From: BOG-1184 sp049514575
GTDB taxonomy: Bacteria; Fibrobacterota; Chitinivibrionia; Chitinivibrionales; Chitinispirillaceae
Direction: 5' to 3'
Length of the DNA: 31,412 bases
Assembly (NCBI GenBank): GCA_049514575.1
Contig: JBEKUX010000037.1
Location: 1-31,412 of the forward strand
This document shows, piece by piece, positions 7,275 to 15,843 of the stretch. How positions within the stretch are numbered: the stretch's first letter is position 1; each line of letters opens with the position of its first letter. Made by a program: the position numbers and the translations under genes. Under the pieces are notes generated by a model. That model was not told the DNA's origin and did no database searches. It was given only the letters and a program-made list of their open reading frames with translations.

Positions 7275-8914
7275 ACCGGGTATCGCATGCGGCCGCGGCG
7301 ACAGCGGTTCTCTGCCTGGTACTCTGGAGGTGCTCTATCGATCCGCTCTACAGCGGCGGCAGCGGCACCGATGTGGAGACGAAAGTGCTGGGATCGGCCG
7401 TCGACTCCTACGGCAAGCCGGTTGCGGGGGCGATCGTCCATCTTCGTCCGAGCGGTTACGTATTCCCGATCCTCAATCGTGCGCCGGACGGCGCCGGAGA
7501 GTGCATTGATACCGTGACGGACGCATCAGGCAATTTCTGCCTCAACGCCGTTGATGCCGGCTCCTACATCATCGAGATCAACAATCAACACGGGTTCGCC
7601 GTGGCCGTTCGATTCACTACCCCGCGCGCGGGCGCGACGGCGAATTTGGGCGCCGATACGCTGGTGCGCACCAGCGTCGTCTTCGGCACGATTCCCCCGG
7701 AGCTGCGGGCCGGGGAACAATGGTTCGTGCAAATTTACGGATTGGAACGAATCGCCACGGCGGATTACGCCAGCGGGGCATATTCCTTTTCCGACATACC
7801 CGCGGGCCGCTATTCGCTGCGTCTCTTGACGTCCGCTCCGGGCGTCGAGCCGATCATCGTCGACAGCCTGACGGTGCCTCCGGGAGATACGGTGACGGCG
7901 CCTACGTATCCGGAGTGGAAGCACAGCTGCACGCTCATACTCAACACCTCGCCGTCGGGAGCAAACGTTTCCGGCGACGTCGTGAACTTCCCCGTGCTTG
8001 TTCGCTTGACATCGAACAATTTTGATTTTACCGGAGCGGAAGCGGACGGACGCGACCTGCGCTTTACTAAAGCCAACGGTGCTCCCCTGCCGTACGAGAT
8101 CGAACAATGGGACGCTGCGAACCGGCAGGCGGCGGTGTGGGTGAACGTCGACACCGTACACGGAAACAACGGCGCGCAGCATGTCGTTATGCTCTGGGGA
8201 AACCCGAACGCCGCGGCGCAGTCGAATCCTGCTGCGGTATTTGATACCGCGCAGGGATTCGTGGGCGTGTGGCACCTGGGTCAGCCTGCCGGCGGCATTG
8301 TCCCTGACGCAACCGCCAACGGCATTAGCGGAACCGCTGCGGCGACCGCAACGGTCAACGGCGCGGTGGGAATGGCCCAGTCGTTTAACGGCACATCGAG
8401 CCTCATCCAGGCCGCCGGCCCCAACAGCGGCATGTTGAATTTTCCGGAAAACGGCAATTATTCTTTGTCCGCCTGGGTTAACGCGAATGCCCTTGACAGC
8501 CTCTACCATGGTATCGTTTATAAATCCAATTTCGAATACGGACTGCAGATGCGTCCTAAAAACGAATGGGAATTTTTCACCTATATCGACCAGACCGGTT
8601 GGGATGTATCCCGCTTCCCGGCATCGGCCGGCTCCTGGCACGCGCTCACCGGTGTGCGGAGCGGGACCCATCAGTATCTGTACGTCGACGGCAATTGCGT
8701 CGATTCGTCCATGGCAACCAATACCGTACAAACTTCACGGGTAACCGATGCCCCCTTGCAAATAGGGCATTGTCCCGACGGCGGCCTGGACCCGGACCGC
8801 TATTTCAGCGGCGTCATCGATGAAGTGCGGATTTCAAGGGTAGCAATCAGCGCGGACTGGATAAAACTGTGCTTTATGAACCAGAAGGACCAGGACGCGT
8901 TGGTGAAATGGTAG
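7271..8914 (+). CDS. Secreted/lipoprotein-like surface protein: carboxypeptidase-like fold, DUF2341, LamG
   Basis: 547 aa. The hydrophobic N-terminus ends LWRC at Cys21, an imperfect lipobox; lipidation is plausible but not certain. In order: a carboxypeptidase regulatory-like sandwich (about 38-115, SAVDSYGKPVAGAIVHL), a second sandwich (about 130-210), a DUF2341-like domain (about 218-310, FPVLVRLTSNNFDF, DLRFTKANG, PYEIEQWD), and a LamG/concanavalin-like domain (about 335-540, VGVWHLGQP, FSGVIDEVRIS). Such domains bind glycans or glycoproteins. The start overlaps the TIGR02147 stop by 4 bp, implying translational coupling. There is no type IX tail; the protein ends NQKDQDALVKW, a stretch that recurs as an isolated fragment at 13238-13272. 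Confidence 0.85.
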   Translation: MNRVSHAAAATAVLCLVLWRCSIDPLYSGGSGTDVETKVLGSAVDSYGKPVAGAIVHLRPSGYVFPILNRAPDGAGECIDTVTDASGNFCLNAVDAGSYIIEINNQHGFAVAVRFTTPRAGATANLGADTLVRTSVVFGTIPPELRAGEQWFVQIYGLERIATADYASGAYSFSDIPAGRYSLRLLTSAPGVEPIIVDSLTVPPGDTVTAPTYPEWKHSCTLILNTSPSGANVSGDVVNFPVLVRLTSNNFDFTGAEADGRDLRFTKANGAPLPYEIEQWDAANRQAAVWVNVDTVHGNNGAQHVVMLWGNPNAAAQSNPAAVFDTAQGFVGVWHLGQPAGGIVPDATANGISGTAAATATVNGAVGMAQSFNGTSSLIQAAGPNSGMLNFPENGNYSLSAWVNANALDSLYHGIVYKSNFEYGLQMRPKNEWEFFTYIDQTGWDVSRFPASAGSWHALTGVRSGTHQYLYVDGNCVDSSMATNTVQTSRVTDAPLQIGHCPDGGLDPDRYFSGVIDEVRISRVAISADWIKLCFMNQKDQDALVKW

Positions 8915-8951
8915 GGGCGGTATCGAGAGTCATACGGAAGAAACAAATTAT

Positions 8952-9091
8952 CCGCCTACGCAGAAGACCTCGGGCGTAAGCCCGGGGATGAATGCGTCGG
9001 ACGGACCTGCCGTAGGCAGGTTCTAGAAATGCTTCGGCGGATTCCGCCGAACAATTTTAGGTACCACGGCCGTAAGGCCGTGGGGCTCCAT
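8952..9091. repeat. 140-bp hairpin cluster inserted in a duplicated flank
   Basis: The flank after the LamG gene (8880-8951) matches 13239-13309, and GH2 leader sequence resumes at 9092 as at 13310, so about 140 bp is present here and absent in the second copy. The block holds four hairpins: CGGGC-GTAA-GCCCG, ACCTGCC-GTA-GGCAGGT, TCGGCGG-ATT-CCGCCGA and CCACGGCC-GTAA-GGCCGTGG. Its 9007-9040 segment matches 19531-19564 in the opposite orientation at 33 of 34 bases. Confidence 0.7.
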
Positions 9092-9110
9092 TCAACCTAA
9101 GGAGGGTCGT

Positions 9111-11477
9111 ATGAGGATACGGGGGTTGGTTTCATCATCGTGTGCGTTTTTGCTTGTCAGCGGGATTGTCGCAGCCGGTTGGGCACAGCAGTATGTTCCG
9201 ACGCGGATACGGACAGTCCAGAATCTGAACCTGGCATGGACTTTCATTAAGCAGGACGTTGCTGTTGGGACTGCCACCGGCACCACCGACCCGTCGGGCT
9301 GGTCGGCGCTCAATATGCCCCATTATTTCGATATTCCCTATTTCGGGGCGACGGCGGCGGTCTCGCCGTATGTCGGATGGTACCGGAAGCACTATACGGT
9401 CGCTCAGCAGGCAATAAACGCGAACATGCGTTTTTTAATCGAATTTGAGGGAGCATTTCTCGTGACCACGGTTTATGTAAATGGAACCCAGGTGGGTCAG
9501 CATAAAGGCGGGTATACTCCGTTTTTCTATGATATAACCAGTCAGCTCAAGGCCGGCGACAATATCATTGCCGCCAGAGTGGACGGCACCTGGCCCCAGG
9601 CCCAGGTCGCGCCGGCTGGAGGCGACCATGTATTCATCGGCGGCATCTACCGGAACGTCTCCATGATCGTGACCGAACCGCTCCATGTGGACTGGTACGG
9701 GACTTCTGTCACAACGCCCACCACATCGACCGTAGAGGTCAAAACCGATGTGGTAAATTCGGGCACCGCGTCGAAGTCCTGCACCGTCAAATCCATAGTG
9801 GTTGACGCAACTATGGCAACGGTCACAACAATGCAGTCGACCCAGACCGTGGCGGCCGGAGCGACCGTTACCTTTGACCAGACAAGCGGAACAATCTCAT
9901 CGCCGCACCTCTGGAGCCCCACGTCGCCCTATCTGTATCATGTCTATACCGAAGTCTATGACGGAGCGCAGCTTGTTGACAACTATGTCTCTCCGCTCGG
10001 AATCCGGACAATGTCCTGGAGCGCCACCACGGGCTTTTTCTTAAACGGCAGTCACCTGTGGATCCATGGTGCGAATGTCCACCAGGACCATGCCGGCTGG
10101 GGCGATGCGACAGAGAATTCCGGAAGTTTGCGCGATGTGAAAATGATCCACGATTGCGGCATGAATTTCATCCGCGGCAGCCACTATCCCCATTCGCCCG
10201 CATTCGCCAACGCATGCGACAGCTTAGGGATACTTTTCTGGTCTGAGATGAGTTTCTGGTGCTCAACAAACGGCGGCTATCCGAGCGCTACCACCGATCA
10301 GACCGCTTTTAATGCCAATACTCTCCTGCAGTTGGGCGAGATGATTAAGGTCTATCGGAACCATCCCTCGATCATCATATGGAGCATGTGCAACGAGCCG
10401 TTCTTTGCAGGGAGTGAAGCGCAAAACAAAGCGCTGCTCGCGAGCATGGTTTCACAATCCCATACACAGGACCCGACGCGTCTTGCGGCCATCGGCGGCT
10501 GCCAGCGCGACGGTTCGCTGAACCCTCCCTATTATAAAATCGGCGATGTTGCCGGAGTCAACGGTGACGGCGCATCCATAGCGACCTATATGAATGGCAC
10601 CGGGGGAGTGCCGACCCTGGTTACCGAATACGGCAGCTGCAGTGAGAACCGTCCCGGAAACTATAATGCATGCTGGGGCAATGTTCAGAATACAAATGAT
10701 ACCGCAAACCAGTATGCCTGGCGTTGCGGCATTGTCCTCTGGTGCGGGTTCCACTATGGCACGTGGTCGTCATATGGCCAGACGGGGATGATCGATCATG
10801 CCCGTCTCCCGCTCGAACGATGGTATTACTACCGCCAGAAAAACTTGGGCGTTGCTCCGCCGACATGGCCGTCGGCAGGGACTGCGAGCAAGCTTGTCAT
10901 CACCACCGACCGCGACACCATTACCGACGACGGCAAAACCGATGCGCAGGTGATCGTCCAGATCCAGAATTCAGCCGGAGCATGGCTTTCGAATACGGCG
11001 AACATTACCCTGACCACCACGAGCGGCCTCTTTCCGAGCCAGGCGCCCGCGGGCGGGACAAGCATTACCTTTACCTCCGGCGCGACGAACGAGGGGGTGC
11101 TCAATGGCATGTGCGCGATCGAGTTCCGCGGCTATGTTGCGGGCACCGCGACCCTGACCGCAACGTCAAGCGGACTGACAAACGGGACAAAAACGATTGT
11201 CATCAATCATGTGGTTGACTCCCCGATCGTATTCCCCACGGGAGTGCTTGGACGACAGATCATGGCGCCGGCCCAACAACAGATCATGCGGCAGGTACGG
11301 TTTTTCGGGAAAAGCCTGATGGTCCCGCCGGAGCTGCGCGGCCGGACCTGTTCGGTTGCAATCTACTCACTTCAGGGAAGGCTGATAAGCGAATTTCAGT
11401 TTAAAGGAAATATGCCGGCAATCAAAGTCAAGAATGCCGCAGCAAATACATTGATCGCACATTTTACGACACGGTAG
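9111..11477 (+). CDS. Secreted GH2 family glycoside hydrolase, paralog 1
   Basis: 788 aa. Signal peptide MRIRGLVSSSCAFLLVSG to about residue 26. GH2 order: sugar-binding sandwich (about 30-185, VYVNGTQVGQHKGGYTPF), immunoglobulin-like domain (about 190-300), then TIM barrel (about 305-580) with ANVHQDHAGWGD, IRGSHYPHSP, acid/base Glu429 in WSMCNEPF and nucleophile Glu506 in VTEYGS. A Big_1/invasin-like domain follows (about 590-695, LVITTDRDTITDDGKTDAQV), then a short type IX-like tail (IYSLQGRLISEF). GH2 enzymes are retaining beta-galactosidases, glucuronidases or mannosidases; the exact activity is not decidable. AAGGAGG ribosome site. A rho-independent terminator follows directly. Confidence 0.93.
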   Translation: MRIRGLVSSSCAFLLVSGIVAAGWAQQYVPTRIRTVQNLNLAWTFIKQDVAVGTATGTTDPSGWSALNMPHYFDIPYFGATAAVSPYVGWYRKHYTVAQQAINANMRFLIEFEGAFLVTTVYVNGTQVGQHKGGYTPFFYDITSQLKAGDNIIAARVDGTWPQAQVAPAGGDHVFIGGIYRNVSMIVTEPLHVDWYGTSVTTPTTSTVEVKTDVVNSGTASKSCTVKSIVVDATMATVTTMQSTQTVAAGATVTFDQTSGTISSPHLWSPTSPYLYHVYTEVYDGAQLVDNYVSPLGIRTMSWSATTGFFLNGSHLWIHGANVHQDHAGWGDATENSGSLRDVKMIHDCGMNFIRGSHYPHSPAFANACDSLGILFWSEMSFWCSTNGGYPSATTDQTAFNANTLLQLGEMIKVYRNHPSIIIWSMCNEPFFAGSEAQNKALLASMVSQSHTQDPTRLAAIGGCQRDGSLNPPYYKIGDVAGVNGDGASIATYMNGTGGVPTLVTEYGSCSENRPGNYNACWGNVQNTNDTANQYAWRCGIVLWCGFHYGTWSSYGQTGMIDHARLPLERWYYYRQKNLGVAPPTWPSAGTASKLVITTDRDTITDDGKTDAQVIVQIQNSAGAWLSNTANITLTTTSGLFPSQAPAGGTSITFTSGATNEGVLNGMCAIEFRGYVAGTATLTATSSGLTNGTKTIVINHVVDSPIVFPTGVLGRQIMAPAQQQIMRQVRFFGKSLMVPPELRGRTCSVAIYSLQGRLISEFQFKGNMPAIKVKNAAANTLIAHFTTR

Positions 11478-11484
11478 CGTTTCC

Positions 11485-11517
11485 GGCGCGGGAGCAACCG
11501 CTTCCCGCGCCGTTTTT
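11485..11517 (+). terminator. Rho-independent terminator after GH2 gene 1
   Basis: GGCGCGGGA (11485-11493) pairs perfectly with TCCCGCGCC (11503-11511), loop 9 nt, followed by GTTTTT. It begins 8 bp after the GH2 stop and separates that gene from the porin-like gene. Confidence 0.9.
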
Positions 11518-11579
11518 ATTCCCGCATTCCCGTATACGCATTTTTGCTTTTTTTAAGAACGAAAGGAAGCTTTTTGAAT

Positions 11580-12965
11580 ATGCGTATTGTAAAAATGGTC
11601 ATCATTGCAGGGTTTTCGGCATGTGTCTCAACCGCGCTCGGCGCGGACCGGTTATATGACAGCGTCACCTTTACCGGGTACGGAGCAATGCAGATGGGGC
11701 AGCTTGTGCGCGGCTATTATAATGCGCCCTACTCGCAAGTGAACCAAAATCGAAACAATGACCTTGTCCAGCATCAGTGGATTGAGTCGATCAGATCGAG
11801 ACTGAGCGGCACCTTTTATAAGGGGCCTTCACTGAAAGTCAATTTAGGCATCGAGTTTAATTATGATTTCTTTACGATCTATAATCCGGGACCGAACCCC
11901 GACAATATAAAAGCATTGACTCCGTTGACCTATTACGACGACATTTTAATTCACCGGGCCGATATGGAGTACGGATTCCTGTCATCAGAATATTCCTCAT
12001 TCAAGCTCCAGCTCGGCTATTTTCCGTTTAAATACAATCCCCAGGCCGTAAACCTCGGCGAATATCTTTTCAGGTCCGAATGTTACCCCAACCACATCGT
12101 CAATGAATTCTATTTTGCCGAAACGCGTCTTCTCGGGGCCAATCTGGAAGGAACGTTTGCGGGAGCGATTGCCAATCTTCGCGGCAACCTGCTCCTGACA
12201 AGCGAAACGACCTATCCGGTACAGGATTTTTCGCTTGCGGGTCTTGTGAATGCTGATTTTCTTAATGATGCCTTCGAACTCGGCGGCGGCATTCAGCTCC
12301 AGCGGCTCCTTCCGGTCGATCTGCAGAGAACGACGCCACATGACCTGGATAATATAGCTAAAGTCGACTCCGTGACGAATGATACCACGTTCTATACCTA
12401 TTCGGGTACGAAGGTAATGGCCCGCATGTGTTTTGACGTCAAGAAACTTGTGCCGATGGACATTCTTGGCAAGGAGGACCTTAAAATCTACGGAGAGTGT
12501 GCGATCCTCGGCCTGAAAAATTACGACACCACCTATTATGACAAAATCTCTGAACGCATGCCAATCATGTTCGGGTTCGATATTCCTGCTTTCAAGCTCT
12601 TTGATGTACTTGCGTTCGAGGCCGAATACTACACGAATCCCTATTTTAATGACAATCGATATCAGTTGTATCCCAGTCTGGAAAATAATATGCCGGCGAT
12701 CCCCTATATAATAGCCGATGAGGGAAATGACGCCGATGTCAATGGTGGTCATGGCGTGGTGACGACTACCCATCATCGCTGGAAGTGGTCTGTTTTTGCC
12801 AGAAAGAAATTCGGCAGCAACTTTCAGATCGTCGCGCAGGCCGCACGCGACCATTCACGGTTCCAGGATCCGATGCATAACCAACCTTACTATACATACG
12901 ATGGCGACGTGACCATTGCAGGGAATGACTGGTACTATCTGGTCCGCCTGATGTGGTGCTTTTGA
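11580..12965 (+). CDS. Porin-like outer-membrane beta-barrel protein
   Basis: 461 aa from ATG 11580. An in-frame ATG at 11544 would add 12 residues ahead of the signal peptide and lacks a ribosome site; AAAGGAAG at 11562-11569 is correctly spaced for 11580. Signal peptide MRIVKMVIIAGFSACVSTALGA. The mature protein begins DRLYDSVTFTGYGAMQMGQ and consists of alternating strands rich in Tyr and Phe (FYKGPSLKVNLGIEFNYDFF, LQLGYFPFKYNP), ending WYYLVRLMWCF with terminal Phe, as expected for a beta-barrel. It lies between the two GH2 paralogs, so transport of the released oligosaccharides is a reasonable guess. No specific family was recognised. Confidence 0.8.
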   Translation: MRIVKMVIIAGFSACVSTALGADRLYDSVTFTGYGAMQMGQLVRGYYNAPYSQVNQNRNNDLVQHQWIESIRSRLSGTFYKGPSLKVNLGIEFNYDFFTIYNPGPNPDNIKALTPLTYYDDILIHRADMEYGFLSSEYSSFKLQLGYFPFKYNPQAVNLGEYLFRSECYPNHIVNEFYFAETRLLGANLEGTFAGAIANLRGNLLLTSETTYPVQDFSLAGLVNADFLNDAFELGGGIQLQRLLPVDLQRTTPHDLDNIAKVDSVTNDTTFYTYSGTKVMARMCFDVKKLVPMDILGKEDLKIYGECAILGLKNYDTTYYDKISERMPIMFGFDIPAFKLFDVLAFEAEYYTNPYFNDNRYQLYPSLENNMPAIPYIIADEGNDADVNGGHGVVTTTHHRWKWSVFARKKFGSNFQIVAQAARDHSRFQDPMHNQPYYTYDGDVTIAGNDWYYLVRLMWCF

Positions 12966-13328
12966 TAGAGTGTAGTGTGGATTTGCGGAGAATTTGTGAA
13001 TTTGGGGTCGGACCTACCGTACCTCATTATATATGGTGACAAAATATATGGTGACAAAATTGCCATCCCATTCCGTTATCAGGCGATATTACCCTGAAAG
13101 CTGGAATACCACGAAAGTGTCACGAACCAATAATCAAATCTCAGCTTTGTTCCAATTTTTAGAACGCTTTTTTGCGCTTTGCCTGAAATTCGCGTTGATT
13201 AAATTAAATTGCTATTATATTAGATTTAGATATAGTAATCAGAAGGACCAGGACGCGCTGGTGAAATGGTAGGGGCGGTATCGAAAGTAATACGGAAGAA
13301 ACAAATTATTTAACCAAAGGAGGGTCGT
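12966..13328. other. Intergenic region with a tandem repeat and a REP-like block
   Basis: 363 bp. It contains TATATGGTGACAAAA twice in tandem (13030-13044 and 13045-13059), preceded by GGGGTCGGACCTACC, which resembles REP sequences associated with Y1 (RAYT) transposases; that link is from memory. The second half is AT-rich, followed by the duplicated LamG gene end (13238-13272) and GH2 leader. A 79-codon open frame spanning it is not considered a gene, since its end is only the copied fragment. Confidence 0.55.
13238..13272 (+). pseudogene. Duplicated 3' end of the LamG surface-protein gene
   Basis: The 35 bp encode NQKDQDALVKW and stop, identical in protein to the end of the 7271-8914 gene, and the following ~37 bp match its downstream flank with only a few changes. 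The break with unrelated AT-rich DNA at about 13237/13238 marks a duplication junction. It is a relic rather than a gene. Confidence 0.85.
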
Positions 13329-15695
13329 ATGAGGATACGGGGGCTGGTCTTATCATCGTGTGCGTTTTTGCTTGTCAGCGGCGTTATTGCGGCAGGGTGG
13401 GCCCAGTATATACCCCTGTCGGCGCGGACCGTGAATGTCGAGAATAAAACCTGGACATTCAATCATTCGGACGTCGCGGTTGCGACGGCCACCGGCACCA
13501 GCGACCCGACGGGCTGGACGAACGTCAATCTTCCGCATTCGTTTGACATTCCATACTGGCGTGTCGGCAGCGCGCAATCGCCGGCCATCGGCTGGTACCG
13601 GAAGCACATTACCATCGACCAGGCGGTCATCAACCTGAAGAAGCGGGTTTTCATCGAGTTCGAGGCCGCTTTTCAGATCGCCAATGTATATGTTAACGGC
13701 ACGTTCGTGGGCATGCATAAGGGAGGCTATACCGGTTTTTCGTTCGACATTACCCCGTATGTTAAAGCCGGAGACAACGTGATGGCGGTGCACCTTGACG
13801 CGCAGTGGCACGATACCATCGCCCCGATCAGCGGCGAGCATGTCTTTATCGGCGGTATTTACCGGAACGTCTACCTGGTGTACACCGACCCGCTTCACGT
13901 GACGTGGTACGGCACCTTCGTGAGCACGCCGCAGGCTACGTCGACCTCGGGCACGGTGAAGGTGAAGACCGAGATCAAAAACGACGGGACGGCCTCCGCA
14001 AGCTGCCAGGTGAAGACCATTGTCGTGGATGCGGCAGGGACCCAGGTGACCTCATTCTCGTCCACGCAGACCGTCGCGGCGGGCGCGACCGTGACGTTCG
14101 TGCAGACAAGCGGTACCATTTCGAACCCGCACCTCTGGAGCCCGTCGTCGCCGTATATGTACAAGGTGTATACCGAGGTTTACAACGGGACAACAGCGGT
14201 TGACAATTTCGTGTCCCCGCTGGGATTCAGGACGATCAGTTGGACGACGACCAACGGATTCGTACTGAACGGCACGCGCTTATGGCTCCAGGGTGCGAAT
14301 GTACACCAGGACCATGCGGGCTGGGGCGACGCCTCCGCGAGCACCGGATCGTATAGGGATGTGAAACTCATCAAGGATTGCGGCATGAATATCATTCGCG
14401 GCTCCCACTACCCGCATGCGCCCGCGTTTGCCGACGCCTGCGACCAATTGGGCGTCTGCCTGTGGTCCGAAGCGCCCTATTGGGCCTGTGTAAACCAGAG
14501 CAACAACTGGTTGCGCGGCGCGTATTCGAACAAACAACCGTTCAAGCAGAGCTGCCTCGACCAGTGCAGGGAGATGATACGGATCCACCGCAATCACCCC
14601 TCGATAATCATCTGGAGCATGGGAAACGAGCTGTGGTTCGGCGACTGTCTCACCGGCTGCCCTTTGGATTCGGTAGTTGCTCTTCTCGGGCGGATGATCG
14701 CAGTCGCGCACGTGGAGGATTCGACCAGGCCGGCAGGAGTGGGCGGAGTGCAGCTCAATACCGATCAATTATCCCAACCGTGCGATGTCGTTGGATTCAA
14801 TGGAACCCCGATGCAGACCTCGGCTTATAGAATTCCCGAATTGCAATCGGAATACGGAAGCTGCACGAACGGCGGAACGAGTTATGATGGCTGCTGGGAC
14901 TGTTTTGCGAATACGGCCGGCGCCATGACGGGCAACCTTCCCACGCAGTTTGTGTGGCGTTCGGGCGCGATTTTCTGGTGCGGTTTCGATCATGGAAGCA
15001 ATCTAAACACGGGCCTGATGGGAATGATCAACAATGCCCGTCTGCCGCAACAGCGCTGGTACTTTTACCGGAATCTCTACCTGGGCATCGCGCCTCCGAC
15101 CTGGCCGGTAAGCGGGACCGCGGCAAAACTCAAGCTGACCACCGACAGGGACACCATAACCGACGACGGCAGAAGCGACGCGCTGCTCATCGTTCAGGTG
15201 CAGGACGCCTCGGGGAATTGGCTGTCGAATACACCGAACATAACGCTGACCGACCAGTCGGGCCTTGGGTCGTTCCCTACCGGCACCTCCATCACCTTTA
15301 CCGGCGGGCAGCAGGAACAGGGGGTCCTCAATGGACAGGCGTCAATTGAATTCCGCAGCTACAACGCGGGCGCCGTAACGATCCAGGCGACATCCGGGAG
15401 CCTCACGCCGGCGTCCGTGCCCATCACGGTTGTTCACGTGCCCGACAATGTTGTTACGGCGGTGCGCAGCCAGGTTGTTTCGCACATTGCCGCCGGCCCG
15501 GAGGAGATGGTGGTGACCGGTTATGGAAACCGCATCGTTCTGCCCCGGAGCATGACCGGGAAGAAGGTCGCGGTATCGCTGTTCGATATGCGGGGGAGAC
15601 TGATCGAGATGAGACCTGCCAGCCGGGCCGGCGTGATTGTGCGGAGCGGCGCGGCCGATGGAATCGTTATAGCAAAAGTAAAGGTTGTGAATTAA
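13329..15695 (+). CDS. Secreted GH2 family glycoside hydrolase, paralog 2
   Basis: 788 aa, the same length and domain order as the gene at 9111. Signal peptide MRIRGLVLSSCAFLLVSG; sugar-binding domain (VYVNGTFVGMHKGGYTGF); Ig-like domain; TIM barrel with ANVHQDHAGWGD, IRGSHYPHAP, acid/base Glu434 in WSMGNELWF and nucleophile Glu508 in LQSEYGS; Big_1-like domain (LKLTTDRDTITDDGRSDA); type IX-like tail (LFDMRGRLIEM, ending KVKVVN). Pro after the acid/base Glu is replaced by Leu, and the loop after SEAPYWACV differs strongly from copy 1, so specificity may differ. The leader and signal peptide are much more alike between the copies than the mature enzyme. AAAGGAGG ribosome site. Confidence 0.93.
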   Translation: MRIRGLVLSSCAFLLVSGVIAAGWAQYIPLSARTVNVENKTWTFNHSDVAVATATGTSDPTGWTNVNLPHSFDIPYWRVGSAQSPAIGWYRKHITIDQAVINLKKRVFIEFEAAFQIANVYVNGTFVGMHKGGYTGFSFDITPYVKAGDNVMAVHLDAQWHDTIAPISGEHVFIGGIYRNVYLVYTDPLHVTWYGTFVSTPQATSTSGTVKVKTEIKNDGTASASCQVKTIVVDAAGTQVTSFSSTQTVAAGATVTFVQTSGTISNPHLWSPSSPYMYKVYTEVYNGTTAVDNFVSPLGFRTISWTTTNGFVLNGTRLWLQGANVHQDHAGWGDASASTGSYRDVKLIKDCGMNIIRGSHYPHAPAFADACDQLGVCLWSEAPYWACVNQSNNWLRGAYSNKQPFKQSCLDQCREMIRIHRNHPSIIIWSMGNELWFGDCLTGCPLDSVVALLGRMIAVAHVEDSTRPAGVGGVQLNTDQLSQPCDVVGFNGTPMQTSAYRIPELQSEYGSCTNGGTSYDGCWDCFANTAGAMTGNLPTQFVWRSGAIFWCGFDHGSNLNTGLMGMINNARLPQQRWYFYRNLYLGIAPPTWPVSGTAAKLKLTTDRDTITDDGRSDALLIVQVQDASGNWLSNTPNITLTDQSGLGSFPTGTSITFTGGQQEQGVLNGQASIEFRSYNAGAVTIQATSGSLTPASVPITVVHVPDNVVTAVRSQVVSHIAAGPEEMVVTGYGNRIVLPRSMTGKKVAVSLFDMRGRLIEMRPASRAGVIVRSGAADGIVIAKVKVVN

Positions 15696-15735
15696 AAAGG
15701 GCGGCATTTCCGGAACCATGATTTGTCGGGGCATC

Positions 15736-15754
15736 AAAAACAGTATGATATTCA
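15736..15754 (+). repeat. 19-bp repeat R5, copy a
   Basis: AAAAACAGTATGATATTCA is exactly repeated at 18622-18640. The two copies bracket the pair of beta-propeller genes; both are preceded by a GCATT/GCATC block. No function recognised. Confidence 0.6.
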
Positions 15755-15843
15755 ATTTCAATAAATAAATTGAGCAGACTGCGTGGCCGATTTATGGAGG
15801 ATTTTTCATTTCTTTATTAAAATCTCTTTGACAAGGAGATAGT

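Noticed and set aside
7526..8731. 401-codon open frame on the minus strand opposite the LamG gene
   Set aside because: It lies wholly opposite a gene with recognisable domains, has low-complexity Arg-rich content and no known motif; GC-rich codon bias explains the open antisense frame.
11997..12854. 285-codon minus-strand frame opposite the porin-like gene
   Set aside because: The plus strand has a signal peptide, ribosome site and barrel features; the antisense frame has none.
13033..13272. 79-codon plus-strand frame before GH2 copy 2
   Set aside because: It starts in a tandem repeat, runs through AT-rich DNA and ends in the duplicated LamG tail; there is no ribosome site or family.
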